A stretch of 64,000 nt of DNA from Ailanthus altissimus (GCA_946807835.1 OX327704.1:4774001-4838000), one strand, 5' to 3'. Shown: positions 23,871 to 36,170, numbered from the stretch's first letter. The notes: a model not told the origin generated them from the sequence alone. Made by a program: numbers and translations.

Positions 23871-24361
23871 CTAAGACTTATTTGAATTTTATGTAGGTTT
23901 ATATTCCTGTCAACTACAATCAACAACATTGGGTAACGGCTGAGGTGGACATCTTGCATCGGCAAATATTGATTTACGATTCTAGCATCAAGGGATTTGC
24001 TAATGGCGTGATTGAGAATCATGTCCTGCCATTAGCTACGTTGTTACCCCATTACCTAGATGCTTGTAGATTATATGAGCAACGATAAATTACACCTGAC
24101 TTAACCCCTTTTCATGTAATTAGATTAAAGGATGGAGTGCCACAACAGACAGTGAATAGTGGAGATTGTGGGGTTTATGTTTGTATGTTTATAGAGTTTT
24201 TGATGTGTTGTCATCCCCTAGATTTTGGTCCTGAGCATGGGTCATTTTTTATGACCAAAATGGCAACTGACTTATGGAAATGTGCAAAAAAGTAGTGAAA
24301 GAAAATTAACTTTTGTATGTTTATAAAGTTTTTTTATGTATGTTATAAAGATTGTAAAATG

Positions 24362-24560
24362 ATGTTGATTGATTTGGGTAGGGATGGGAGGTCCCCTTTA
24401 CAGCTAAGAGATGTGAGAAATATTTGAAGTGTATTTTCTGCAAGTTTATGAAATATAGATTTTGAAAAAAAATAGGGGAAACTCTATTCGTTTTAATCCA
24501 AGAATTTTAGAAAATAAAATAAATTTTTCATGTTTATAAGAATACAATAAACTTATCAAT
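24362..24560 (+). repeat. LTR-derived fragment between the convergent MULE genes
   Basis: GGGTAGGGATGGGAGGTCC, GCTAAGAGATGTGAGAAATA, TTTGAAGTGTATTTTCTGCA and ATGAAATATAGATTTT match, in inverse orientation, the block at 32925-33095 of the LTR-like insertion nested in the Athila element. It lies between the stop of the ULP gene (24295) and that of the transposase (24656), so it may contribute to the 3' ends of both transcripts. Confidence 0.75.
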
Positions 24561-24655
24561 TAAACGTAATTGTAAAAAAAAATGCAAATTAACTAGTCAA
24601 ATAAAGCCCATAACTACATGACTTTAAAATACAAATATAACTCATAAAGAACACA

Positions 24656-27148
24656 TCAACTACCATGTAATGGAATTGGGTTTCGACAAGTTTGTCGATT
24701 ATGTCCATGCTGCTTACAGCGACTGCATACATTCTTCGTGGGAGCCTCACCTTGCGATAGAATTCGGTTCTTCTGACGTCTTTCTGATTGCCGACGTACT
24801 ATAGGAGGCTGGATGTCAGCGGCTCTCAACTCCTCTAAAACAATCCAATCTAACGGATGACCAACCGGATTTACTGGTTCACTGTATGCACGCAACAAAC
24901 ACTCAGTCGTGTAATATCGTGAACAAAGAGTCTGGTACTGGAATTTGACCTGCCTGCATACTGCAAGTGCATGAGAACACGGTAGTTGCTGCATATCAAA
25001 CTTTTGACAACTACATGACTTCCCCGGGATGTCCACTATTCCATTTATTTTTCCGTCCTTAACAACAAAACGAGATCGATCTATTGCATGCACTCTCATG
25101 CGAGCGGAATCATCATTGTGCTTCCAAATCTTATCATGAGCCCAAGTGGTCAAGAAGTTTGACATATTTTCTGCAGCCTCACATCTTTCAACAAACCATT
25201 TTTGCATTAACTCTCGGATCCACTCAATTAAGGCAGTCACCGTCATGGCACGTGCATTCTTCGCAACATCGTTAATGCTCTCTACAATGTTGGTGGTCAT
25301 GATGTCATATCTTCTGAATGCTCCCATTGATCGAGCTCATTTTGAAAAACCAACCTTCTCCTCCAAGTATCTCGTTGCCTCCAGTTTCATTTCTCGCATC
25401 TTATATATTTCCCTTTGAAAGTCAGCTATGCGATACGCCTTGGCAGCAACAAAATAGGAGGCCAAGTATCCCCCTCCTTTTGTTGTATGCGATGGTATCT
25501 TGTATCGTGCTACCAAATTACACTTCAAGTGATGGATGCATACACCATGATATACATTAGAAAATACCTCTTTAATGGCCTTCTCGATACTAGCATGTCG
25601 ATCAGATATAAATACAAGGTTCGCAAGATTGCCAATAACTCCTCGGAATTTTTCCATAAACCACTTCCATGAAGCATCATTTTCAGAGTCAGCAATACCT
25701 CATACAAGTGGAAAAATCTGATTGTTTCCATCCTTACAAACAGCCACAAACATTGTTCCTAAGTATGCATTTTTTAAAAATGTACCATCAACTGCAATAA
25801 CCGGTCGGATGGAAGACTGGAACCCTCTAATACATGGTCCAAGAGCCATGAAGAAATATTTAAAGTGCTTGCAATTGTCAATCTCCAAATGCGTGACTGT
25901 ACCAGGGTTCTGTTGTTCCAATATATGACAGTATGCAAGAAGTAATTTATATGAACCCTCTGGAGTACCACGTATCAACACCAATGCATGCTCCTTAGAC
26001 TGCAAAGCAGTAGGGTAAGTTAATTCAATGCCAAACTCCTCACGTATGTCTGCTTGGATTTCCTTCGGTCTATAAAGTCGACTCGCAGATGCAAACTTAT
26101 TTTTTATAAATTTGCCAATAATCCGAGACTTTGCTTGTCGATGACCATCGCGCAATCGATCTAATTGGCACACGTGACTTGAATCAATTCTGCGCACAAT
26201 AAAATGTTTCCTTGTATCTGTCGACACTGCACATAATCGCCATCGACATCTATCATCATCACATTTGATCTCAAAACGATCTTTTGTCGACCTTGACACT
26301 TTAAAGCTCCAATTACCTTTAAGTGCTACCATACTAATAGCCTGGTGAAGTTCGTCTTTGCTATCAAACAACTTTCCTACAAACACATCGTCAATTCCAC
26401 TACTCGAATTCTTATCTGAAATGCTCAAGTCTGATGGTAGTATTGGAGGCATAAACGCAAAAGGGTTTTCCGCTTCACAAAAATCTATTCTTCTAGCTTC
26501 AACATTTAGGGAGCTTGTCGAAACATAACAACGTCCGCCTTCTGCTAAATCATCCTCTTCTAAATTATCAACATTTCTAACATCATCATAGTCCCCTTCC
26601 ACATCCTTAACATTTTCAATGTCATCACAAGCGTAATGTGTATAGGCCGGGTCTTCATTAAAGGGTATAGGAGAAACATTGTGATACTCATTCGTTGTGT
26701 TTGCAGGAACCACTGGTGGAACTGATAGAGATGTATGACTCACTTGATTGCTACCGCTAGCTGACATAAAATGAGCATGAATTGATGGTGAATTTTGATT
26801 GAAGGGCTGTACATTATCTTCATAAACAAGAGCTCTAGGATCCACTGTTACACATAAAGGATAGTACGATCTTCTATTGGCACTTAAAAAAAATCGAACA
26901 TCATTGTCATTTCTAATCTCAATAGGCTTTAGGTTATACCTCGTTGCATCAATTTTGATTTTCAAAGACACCTTACACTTCACATTGTCGACTCCCAAGG
27001 TATAACATACTGCATTTAAAAGATCTTCAAAATTAATATCTTTCGGAACCGAAATTCTAAAATTACTATAATCTACATAACTTTCTTCCCCGTTACTAGA
27101 ACTCTCCCACTTTCTTCCAAAATAAATAACTATCGCATCACACTCCAT
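24656..27148 (-). pseudogene. MULE transposase (two in-frame stops)
   Basis: One frame of about 830 residues from MECDAIVIYFGRKWE. An intron acceptor (pyrimidine tract then CAG) lies just upstream at about 27153-27165. N-terminal domain, then MuDR-type DNA-binding zinc cluster (CDDDRC...DSSHVC), about residues 260-350. DDE catalytic core: Asp454 (AVDGTFL), Asp516 (FISDRHAS) with CIHHLKC after it, and Glu623 (NIVESIN). SWIM zinc finger CSC..CSH at 712-726; C-terminal zinc knuckle CSRC..H..C at 808-821. Domain order is complete. TGA codons replace residues 483 (before GIADSEND) and 604 (FSK-stop-AR, normally W), so the copy is probably dead though only just. It is convergent with the ULP gene. 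Confidence 0.92.
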
Positions 27149-27240
27149 ATGACCTGAAAAAACAAAAAAGAAAATTAGGAAAAGTTCACAAATGGAAAAA
27201 TTAGTAAAATATTTTAAAAAGATAAAGTATTTAAAAATAA

Positions 27241-27829
27241 AAAAATGCGCATCGCAGGGGCACATCTCGGGCCCGAGACAGCCCCGCAGCGTGCACTATG
27301 TGCGCATCACGGGGCGTCTCGAACCCAAGATGCACACAATGTGCATGCCGCGGGGCCATCTCGGGCCTGAGATGTACCCCGCGATGCCTATATTGACGGC
27401 GGCCGTAGCGACCGCCGTCTGGTTTTCGCCAAATACACTCTAAAACTTATTTTTGACCGGATTTCAACACCGTTTATACCATTCTAACTTATTTAGTTTG
27501 GTAATAACAACTACTTTTAACTTCAAATGTAAATTTATCTAATTTCTAACCAAGTTTAGAAAATTTACCGGGGCTATTTCTTTGATTTGATTCGAAGCGA
27601 TCCTCAGCAACACTTTGATTTTTACAATAGCAACTTCAAAAATATTCGGTCATCAATAAACTTTGTTCAATATATCTTTAAAGTTTCTTCAAAAAAGAAA
27701 GAAGTTATAAATTTGATATAAGGATAAATGTGTCCAAAAATAAGTTATTTGGCTAATAAAGTATAATCATTTTATATTTGGTTAAAAAAAATAATAAAAT
27801 AATTAAAAGGTTATTTGTGAACTTTTCCC
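27241..27829 (-). repeat. Right TIR of the ULP-MULE
   Basis: Inverted counterpart of the left TIR, about 590 bp, with the same order of outer AT-rich part, transcribed-leader-like middle and CpG-rich inner part. At the position matching the ULP start codon it reads ATAGCCCCG then GTAAAT, so the donor is kept but there is no ATG. It is the likely promoter and 5' leader of the transposase gene. Confidence 0.85.
27245..27420. repeat. CpG-rich subterminal repeat island (right)
   Basis: The same word family as the left island (GCGCATCGCAGGG, CATCTCGGGCCCGAGAC, GCCGCGGGGCCATCTCGGGCC, then GACGGCGGCCG) in inverted layout. Kept in both TIRs, these repeats are candidates for transposase-binding or other cis-acting sites; that role is inferred. 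Confidence 0.8.
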
Positions 27830-27838
27830 AATATATAA

Positions 27839-28014
27839 TTACAAAATTACCCTTAACATAAATTTTAAAGCCGAATCAAAGGGAAAAAAAATATAACCGT
27901 TGTATTATGATTGTTGCTGGGTTTTTAAAAGGCCAAAAAACACTTGCTTGGCTGCTTTTATTCACAAACTGATTCTATAAACTATTCTCATATTTTTTAT
28001 TTAGGAAACAATTA
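27839..28014. other. Flank between ULP-MULE and GRF-like fragment
   Basis: AT-rich sequence starting at the MULE TSD. The pyrimidine tract ending TTTATTTAG just before 28005 may be an intron acceptor for the next feature. Nothing else is recognised. Confidence 0.3.
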
Positions 28015-28625
28015 TGGCAAGGAGGCATAGAGATCAATCAAGCACAACTACGTATCAAGATTCAAGCATTGTTAATGGGGGGCTAATAAGATTCAAGAAT
28101 CGAAATTACTTTTGTAATGTCATGGCAACTATGAAAATTTCACAAGCAAATAACAAGCTCTTTTTTATTGCTCAATAGGTGATTGTAACTTCCACAAATA
28201 TTGAAAACTCAAGCCTTAAGAACTCCATGGAAGGATTGCATGCAGGATTCCATGTATAATCAAGTTAATAGAAGGCTAGTGAAATTCTATAATATGATAT
28301 GTAAATGCAATATGGTTGCATTCGTGGGCATATCACAATCTGTTGCCAACCCTAACGAATGAAACTTTCGATGCATGAGACAAAGGTGTGGCTATTATAG
28401 TTCTCGAAAACTAACTATTATAAGTACAATGCAACATTATCCAATAGCCACAACCAACAATATAAAGATAAATCCATAGGTTATGAAAGTGAAGATGAAG
28501 TAATGCAAGGCAGTGCAACTGGTACAATGAAATCAAATTCAAAAAAACAAGGTAACAATATGTGTGTTATGGTACTAATAAGCCTTATTATAGGTTTTTG
28601 TGTTGAGTTTGCCCTTAAAGGCTAG
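28015..28625 (+). pseudogene. Possible GRF-type zinc-finger protein fragment
   Basis: Plus strand: MARRHRDQSSTTTYQD at 28015, a break, then CKCNMVAFVGISQSVANPNE near 28305-28360, a stop, and NFRCMRQRCGYYSS. The C-x-C ... NP...F..C...CGYY spacing resembles a GRF zinc finger. A hydrophobic tail near 28560-28620 (MCVMVLISLIIGFCVEFALKG) fits the C-terminal membrane segment of small plant GRF proteins. It is broken and the function is unknown. The assignment rests on spacing only. Confidence 0.35.
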
Positions 28626-28844
28626 TGTATGTGATCAGTTCATTTAATCAAATGGAAAAAAACTTATAACTGTTTTAGCAATGTATGTCTTATATTGCAA
28701 ACAAAATACAAAATATGAAGCAGAAATATATATCTTAAATGTCTAACAACATACAAAACACTTTTGTTTTAGCAAAAAATCCATAATAATTCAATTTATA
28801 ATCCTAACATAAAAAGTTACCAAAAATATCTATTCATCAATAAC

Positions 28845-28905
28845 TTGATGCTTTCACTATCACACATCTTGATGCTTCATAACTTGATGCTTCCATTATC
28901 ACACA
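28845..28905. repeat. Short tandem repeat of AACTTGATGCTT units
   Basis: AACTTGATGCTTTCA, TCTTGATGCTTCA and AACTTGATGCTTCCA occur within 60 bp, alternating with TATCACACATCT. Too short for inference beyond slippage. Confidence 0.6.
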
Positions 28906-29000
28906 TCTGGTGTAACTGCTGCTCCCCCTATAGAAAATCAGAACAATGAATAAGTAATCTACATTAATTCAGTAATTATTAGAGCTAATAGCAATATTAA

Positions 29001-29592
29001 AATACTTGATTTGCTCTTGGTGCAACTTTACATGTCCTTTTATTGTGCGTAAATTCCTTGCAGTTTCAACACCTAACACTCCCTTTACTTCCTTTACCAA
29101 TTTTCATTCTCCTAACAATCTATGGTCTGCTCACTGTGGTGCTTTTTAGAGGGGGCACTAATTTTGGCCCATCAATAACTGTCTATATAGACTCATCTAG
29201 CAAATGGTGAATACACTCTACATAAGTTGCCATATAGGCTTCTATTGTCAGCTTAAGATTAATATAGTCAGAAGGGTCCTCTTGTTTAACTGTAATACAT
29301 GGCATTAAATGCTTGCAAGGAATCCCAGTGATTTGGTACTCACCACAATCATAAGTTCTCTTGCCAAGTCCACTATATAGGTTATCCAATCCACATCAAT
29401 TACTTCAAACTCACTATCACTAGCCTTTAACACCTTCACATACCTCTCAAACTTCTTGAATGCCTCTAATTTCCTCATAACATTTAGAGGGACTTCTCTA
29501 GTCTAAGTTCTTGCTGTTTCCAACCTCTTCTGCAATCTTTTCATGATTTGTTTCCTGATGAACTCTAAAATGCTCAAAATAAGTGTATCTCT
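29001..29592 (-). pseudogene. MULE transposase, C-terminal part (second MULE)
   Basis: Minus strand: DTLILSILEFIRKQIMKRLQ, a frame break, KLEAFKKFERYVKV, the SWIM finger YDCGEYQITGIPCKHL, EAYMATYVECIHHL, DGPKLVPPLK, and a C-terminal zinc knuckle NCKEFTHNKRTCK, all typical of plant MULE transposases. The reading begins in mid-protein because the copia element 29593-50168 separates it from its upstream half; the two parts join across the TSD TCTCT. A stop and frame shifts make it a pseudogene. Confidence 0.85.
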
Positions 29593-31695
29593 TGTTAGTG
29601 TTGCAGGCAGGTGCGCCATGCATCAGGTGAATGTGTGTATTTTAAATAATTTAAAATTGCATATTTCACATGCAATGCAGTAGAAATATAATATATATTA
29701 ATTTAATCTCATTACACTAATGAGATAAGGGAACTCACCCTCGAAGTGCACTTTTAACAATTTTAATTGAAAACATAATGAGTTTTCTCAAGCTAAAATG
29801 GTTGCTTTCCTTTTTAAAAGAAATACTAAAGAACTCTTGCTTCTAAATTAATCTCTCACCCCTTTTAAAACTTATGCTCACAATTTACTTATATCTTCAC
29901 TCATCCATTTCAACTTACATATATATAGGAAAACTTTGCCTTTCATTTAACCAATTAAATAAATTTAATAGGACATCTGTAACATGCTTACAAGGTAAGT
30001 AACAGTATTAATAACCTGTTAGCTTTGTTGTCCAAATAAGAAAGCAATTGATGGTAAAACTATTGCCACCTTTTGCTACCTTTAAATTGAATCAAATTCA
30101 ATGTGATTCTCATCAAATAAGAAATGAACATATGTGAAATGAATGAATCAAATGAATCCGTTGAATTACAAATTTCATTTTTATTTTTTATTTTTTTTAT
30201 AAATTTTTTATCTATCAATGTTTAAATTAGTACCCATATAAATTATTGGTATAATTTGAGATATACACTAGGTAGATAAAAGTGTCAAGTCTCACTTGGC
30301 ACAATTTTAATTTTAACACTTAAAACTTAGCTACTCCCCAAGAGACTCTAAAATAAATAAGTTAATAATTAATTTAATTTAAATAAAATAACAATTATTT
30401 TATTTAAATGGTAGCTATATCAACCAATGCCCAATTTAGTACCCATACAAATTATTGGCACAATTTGAGACATACACTAAGTAGATAAAAGTGTCAAGTC
30501 TCACTTGGCAGAATTTTGGGTTTAACACTTAAACCTTAACTACTCCCCGAGAGATCCTAAAATAAATTCATATTTTCCAAAACTTTCTCGGATTGAACAA
30601 TTCAATCCGGTGTGCTACATACGTGCTCAACGAGTACACTTCATATAGTGAGACTCCTTAGGTTTACATCCATTTTATCTCACGAAACATTTTAATAAGT
30701 TCATAACCGATGCCCCCCACAAACATGTAATGGATAATACAAGTTAAACCATACAAGTTGAGATTAATCCATATTCGTACAATCTCCCCATCATTAATAT
30801 TCAGGAAGAGTGGAGACATAGATCAACAACGTCAAGTCCCCTATTACTCAACCATAAACTTATCTCTTTTGATTCATATTCCAATAAATAATATACGCAA
30901 ATTCCTTTGCAATATTATTTACTCCACAAGAAACTCTTTCCCAAGTTAAATGTTTTGCCATAAGACTTCCTAGAATACAACCTTAGAGCACATGGATATT
31001 TAACTCACCCATATGAGTTAACGGATCCCATATCTACACACACCAGACTCCATAAGCATCAGACCATACCTAGCGACACCCAATTATTAGACCATAAAAG
31101 GTCTTTGACATGTATAGAACACAAGTATGGTGGATCACTCATAAGCCCACCATGGTGCTCAGGTCTAGGGACCACGAATACTACTCAACTCGAGAAGACC
31201 CTTTACTGATGGATTTATAGAAAATCTATTGGAGATCTTCATTGAGTCCAGTTCTTACTAAATACATGTATATCTATGTGAGCTTTAACTAAGCTCATAG
31301 TTTGCTAAGATTAATCATCTGGACTATCCAGATATAAACATACACTGATCTATATAAATCGGTTCCATTCGATAGACTCTGCATCGGTGGAAATAGATCA
31401 AGAATATTTAATTTGAGAACATATTTACACAATGATATTTCTTAGTAACACTTGCAACTATTTACAACTATGTCATTGCAAGTATATTCTCAAGTCTTTG
31501 TCCCATTTTAGACAAGGTTCTAACTATTTAGACCTGATCTAAACTCCTTCAGATTAATACAATATTCGAAATGTTACAAGCGTCTTACTTTAATAAAAAT
31601 AATTAGTGATTTATTGAAATATTTATTTATTACTTAAGTATGAAAATACAATAGTCATACAAAATTAGGATGGCACATGAGCATAAATCCTAACA
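29593..31695 (-). repeat. 3' LTR of copia 1
   Basis: It begins TGTTAGTGTTGC and ends CATAAATCCTAACA on the plus strand. It is similar over most of its 2.1 kb to 48110-50168, for example GTGAGACTCC at 30648 and GATCTATATAAAT at 31350. The inner edge is defined by the polypurine tract. Confidence 0.85.
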
Positions 31696-31706
31696 ACTCC
31701 CACTTA
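31696..31706 (-). other. Polypurine tract of copia 1
   Basis: Minus-strand TAAGTGGGAGT directly before TGTTAGGATTT of the 3' LTR, the place for plus-strand DNA priming. Confidence 0.8.
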
Positions 31707-31820
31707 CTCTAGTGCCATTCGTAGTGGTATCTAATACCTAACGACTCCACGTGTTTCTCAAACACCTTTGGAGTTAAGGCCTTAGTAAGTGGGTCTGCTA
31801 CATTATTTACAGAATCTACT
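31707..31820 (-). pseudogene. Copia 1 pol, extreme C-terminus of RNase H region
   Basis: Minus strand: NNVADPLTKALTPKVFEKHV, ESLGIRYHYEWH, stop. This is the standard end of a copia polyprotein. It is separated from the rest of RNase H (43974 onward) by the Athila-like element. Confidence 0.85.
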
Positions 31821-34800
31821 TGATGAACACATGAAAATGTATATTTATTAAGATACTCTGTCACCATTTTATGTCACAAATTTTAGCATTTTTGTATTTT
31901 TAGTTTGAAATAAAGTGTTCTCTTTAAATTGTGATTAATGAATGTTATTTGCACAGGTTTAGGTAAAATAGACATAACTCTCAATGTAAAAATTGAAATA
32001 AAGAAATTATTAAACCTGAAGTAACATGACTCAATCTTACACAAACTTGAAAAACAGTTGAAAAACCAAATCTAACATGTTATGGGCCAAAAATTGAGAT
32101 ACAATAGAATCAGGCTACAACTTTCGCCTAGCTTGACCCAACTCATATATTTGAACCGTATCTCACAAAATACATACCCAATTGGTATAATTATTGAAGC
32201 TATGAAATACTGACTTAATTATTAACAACTCTTATGTTGATGGTATAGTCCACATCAGCCATTATCATAGACCAAATTGTCTTGCAAGTGGGTAAAATGG
32301 TTGTTGGCCTAAATCTGATGTATCTTTAGAATTTTGCCCATATCTCATTGGATACTCATCCAATTTGCATGAACTTGGTGCCTATAGAACGAAGAGACAA
32401 AATGCTACAACTTTTATGTTGACCAAAAAAGTTACACCGGTCATTTACATTATCAAAAAGATGCTGGAATTAGGTGAACAAGTTGTTGACCTAAATTATT
32501 AAAGATTGATGTCACACTTGACATATTTCCATTCATTGCCTATATAAGGACACTCTTAGGATGTTTTCAATATTAGATAATTCTCTTTTATTTTCTTTTC
32601 ATTAACATGCATTGTAATCTAGGCTAGAGTTCTTGGCAAGGCTAAGAGATGAACGTTTATGTTTAATAAACTACTTCTATGCTTTGATTCTTTATCAAGA
32701 GCTACAAATGTTTGTAAGTTTGGTTGTGCCTAAACTCTTATCTATTTTATCTTCTATAATCCAGAGGTTATATGACAGAACCCGACCTAGAATGCTACAA
32801 CGTGGACCTAGGTAGGCCCTGCCTGGCACCCCAACGGAATGCTTCCCAAAGTCCGCTATCAACCCTGGGAAAATCCCTGAGGCGAACCCTAAAATTTATC
32901 TTAATTTTCTTTAAGATATATTCTTAAAAACACGGAAAATTTGTTTTTTTCTAAAATTCCTGAATTAAAACGAACAGAGTTTATCCTGTTTTTCTGAAAA
33001 TCTATATTTCATAAACCTGCAAAAAATACACTTCAAATATTTCTCACATCTCTTAGCTTTAAAGAGGACCTCCCGTCCCTACCCAAATAATCAACACATG
33101 CATTCTTGATCATACTCTAATAGACATTCATTGCAAGAAAACCAATCATTTCAAAAAGGCATAAATATCTATCTTAGTTTCAAAATCTGTTATGCATGCT
33201 ATACAATGTAAAACTAAATATGATACATGTATATGCACTTAATGTATACATATAACTCTGTATATGCACATGAGATCGTCGTAGGGCTAGCCCACTACTA
33301 ATCTACAGGAGAAACTATAGGCTGAACGCTGCTGGCTGTACTTAGGGGAAAAATAAAAACACCAAAAACAAAGGGCCAGTTAATAAACTCAATGAGTGGG
33401 TGTGAAATTCGGATAATTGTGGAAACATATTGAAAGTTCTAAAAAGTACTGAAAACTATTCTTAATCGTTTCTAAATCTCGAATACTGGTAAAACTCTAT
33501 CGATCGGTTTTCTTATTTAAATTTTTTTTAAAACTAAATAGGCTACTGCTGAAATCTGTAAACATTATTAACAACATTTTTATTTACTGGAAAAATTATA
33601 TATCTCATACAATTGTCTAAAACTTTCGCTCGGTTCTAGTCTGTCTAAAAAAGCACCAATGGCTACCCCTAATACTGGACCCATTCATCGACATAGCCGA
33701 CAAAATGAGTCGGTCATAGGGCGGTCTTCGCTACCAACAACCACTGTGACCAATCTGATAAATTGATAAATCTGAGACATCTCACTGTCTATATGGCAGA
33801 ATATATATCGTAAACATAAAGCGAGACAATACCCTGTAGCATAAGCAACTCAATGACTCGATACCTCGACTCCCCGGAGTTAGTAACACTCAACCTAACT
33901 GACTGACCTGCCTACGCATATTAGGTGTATCGGCCGGGTCTATACTATCCCCACAGGGATTTGAATCTGATAGCTGATAACTGATAAATGGGGTACCACT
34001 AGCCTTTGAAAACTAATAGTGTCTAAAAACTATTTTTTACTATTGAAAAATAAATCTCTAAACTGTTGAAAATACTGAACTGAAATTCAAACATTTTGCA
34101 GTATTTTTAAATGATAAATTTTCAATTCTCATTATATAAAAATGTCAAATAAAATATTATTATGCTTTTCTTAATTCTTAAAAACCACATAACTTGAGTA
34201 AATTACCTGAAACAATATTATTTAAATTAGAAAGCACATAAATAATAATAATTTAAAATAAACTGTATTTAATTTTCTTTAATTGCTTTCCCACTCACCA
34301 ACTGTCCTACGTTAAAGTTTCTTTTCTTAGCTTGTCTTTTCACCGGTTTCGACCTTCGGCACCTACAAAGCATAAATTACGCTTTAGTCCCCCTAAAATA
34401 GCAAAATTATCAAAATATCCCTAGAGTACATTTTTTGACCACCATCATAATTTCTTTCTAAATTTATAATTTTGCCTCCAACAATCTCAATTTATGCAAA
34501 AACTACCAATTTTTGTCAAAGGGGTCCATAATCCCTTATAATTTTCTTTAGACATAATTACACTTAATCTTTGTCATAAATGACCATATCCTAACTTTGA
34601 TTTCCACCTATCAAAACTCTTCTTAAGAGTCCTAGAATTCATTCTTAACCCTCAATTTTTGCTAATTGCACTTGTACCACTAAAAATCCCAAAATGGCCA
34701 AAATGACCCAAATGGAATTTTTACCAATTTTTAAATTTCTTCTTACCTATGGTCTTATCTACTCTCCAAATTTATTCTAATGCCCTAAATTTATTCAATT

Positions 34801-36166
34801 GAAGTCTAATTATACAAAAACCCTAATTTACTATTATAGAGTTTGGAATTATCACCTTTTTAAGCAAATTTACCCTGAATCTACCCTTGAATCTTACTTA
34901 GGCACTTGGAAACAACTTGAATTTAGTGTGGATTCCTTAATTTGGCATAGAAATTTCATGGGTATCACTGTTCATCTCCTTCCCCTCTTCATTTTCGAAA
35001 TTCTCTATCTCTCTCTCTTTTGCTTTTTTTTTTCTTAACAATTCTTGAAATAAAATACTTGGCCTTTACATATATACCCAAAAATTGCATAATGGCTCTC
35101 CAAGAAATGTCTAATTGCTACTTAGTCCTCTAATTAAAAAGCTTTTGATTGGTGGCTAATAATTTAATAAATATTACTAATAACTAATAAAATATAATAT
35201 AATAGACTAATATATGCAATTGTCCTAATTTGATTGGTCTATATGTCTTAAAATGCACATACTTATCCAACAAAAATAGCTTGCTTAGGGTGTGATGCTT
35301 ACACAAAAAATTATTGGTACAAATATTGAATTTTCACTACTTAGTTAACCAAAAAATTCTAAAAATATTCGATGAACACCCAACGCCCAAATTGACTATG
35401 AAATTACCCAATTGGGTCTATTACGGCTCACGTAAACACTTTAAAAAAATATTTCAAGAAAGGTCAAAATCTGAAACTTCTACGGTTCCTTAATTGTTAA
35501 ATACCGAAATTCTAGGTATCTGATTATTCATGGGAACTGGGCATTGGATTATAATTCTCATGTTTCATATATTGTCAATCATGCTTTCGTTATGTGATCT
35601 TGTTGAATTATAATTGTTATTGGTTACATTATTTTACATGTTAATCTTTTACTATAATATTGTCAATCTATATATTGTCGATCTTGGATAACATGTAAAG
35701 ACAATAATTGTTTGATATTCAAGTTAATCTTTTACTGTAATATTGTCAAAATAATATATTGTCGATCTTAGATAACTTGTATAAATGAACATAATTTATG
35801 TTAATGTTTGCAAAGAGTTTAGTCATATCAAATACATATGTTATCAAATGTGCTATATTTACATATCTTCCGATTGATTGTTTGGGATGTGAAATTTTCA
35901 ATTGAATTATAAATATTGAATCAAAGTGTAGAGTAAATTTATAAAGCATAATTTTGATTCTTAAAGCCCCTTGCTTACATCACCATAAGACATTTTTTTC
36001 AATTTATAGACAAGTCTATCTCATCCACTTAAACCGATTAGTTAATTTTTTCCTTACTACTGCTTTAATATTTTTGCTTCACCAACTTATTTTGCTGAAA
36101 ACTTCATTGTGGGATTGACACTTCAATCTATATTGCGATAGCTACATTATATTTTGAGCGTAAACA
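31821..36166 (+). repeat. 5' LTR of Athila 1, split by a 2.8-kb insertion
   Basis: 31821-32772 and 35549-36166 together match the uninterrupted 3' LTR 42411-43973 (1563 bp). The junction CCAGAGGTTAT | AATTCTCATG seen whole at 43350 is split here by 32773-35548. Confidence 0.9.
32773..35548 (-). mobile_element. LTR-like insertion nested in Athila 1 5' LTR
   Basis: 2776 bp flanked by TTATA (32768-32772 and 35549-35553). Read on the minus strand it starts near TGCCCAGTTCCCATG (35543) and ends GGGTTCTGTCA (32773). This TG...CA layout is that of a solo LTR, except for 5 extra bases (TTGGA) before the second TTATA. It has no coding region. A piece of the same family lies in the ULP-MULE at 24362-24560. 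I infer a solo LTR of a gypsy-type element; the frame at 34799-35038 in it is not a real gene. Confidence 0.7.
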
Positions 36167-36170
36167 AAAT

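Larger units (their letters stand above)
20356..24295 (+). pseudogene. DUF1985 / ULP1-like (C48) cysteine protease gene of the MULE
   Basis: Spliced model: exons 20356-20369, 21254-21983, 22078-22221, 22313-22567, 22663-22911, 22997-23395, 23481-23576, 23651-23785, 23897-24295; 807 codons. All introns are GT-AG and phase 0 except the first (phase 2). The 14-nt exon 1 joins to give MAEFWKENVSKEYR. The DUF1985-like part spans about residues 30-250 (FLDMSELTFSSILVHELLL, MWFYIGRKRIRFSRQEF). A Gln-rich coiled-coil segment lies near 390-460. The C48 protease is at about 630-800, with His685 (QQHWVTAEV), Asp702 (ILIYDSS) and Cys765 (NSGDCGVYVC); such enzymes cleave SUMO-type conjugates. TAG at 23357-23359 (codon 585) and TAA at 24086-24088 (codon 738) interrupt it, so this copy is likely inactive. 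Its role in transposition is not established. Confidence 0.85.
20104..27829. mobile_element. Complete ULP-carrying (Kaonashi-type) Mutator-like element
   Basis: A 7726-bp element flanked by the perfect 9-bp TSD AATATATAA (20095-20103 and 27830-27838), the TSD length typical of Mutator-like elements. Ends are GGGAAAATTTCACAAATAACC (left) and, inverted, GGGAAAAGTTCACAAATAACC (right). The TIRs are about 0.65 kb (20104-20760) and 0.59 kb (27241-27829), both with CpG-rich inner parts. It carries a plus-strand DUF1985/ULP1-like protease gene and a convergent minus-strand MULE transposase. MULEs with ULP-like genes are known as Kaonashi in Arabidopsis, with similar elements in melon. Both genes carry premature stops, so this copy is probably no longer autonomous. 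Confidence 0.9.

Noticed and set aside
27149..27265. 39-residue N-terminal extension of the MULE transposase
   Set aside because: It is hydrophobic translation of a pyrimidine-rich intron end followed by CAG; the protein more likely starts at 27148.
34799..35038. 79-codon plus-strand frame
   Set aside because: It lies in the LTR-like insertion, with no domain and opposite to that insertion's likely orientation.
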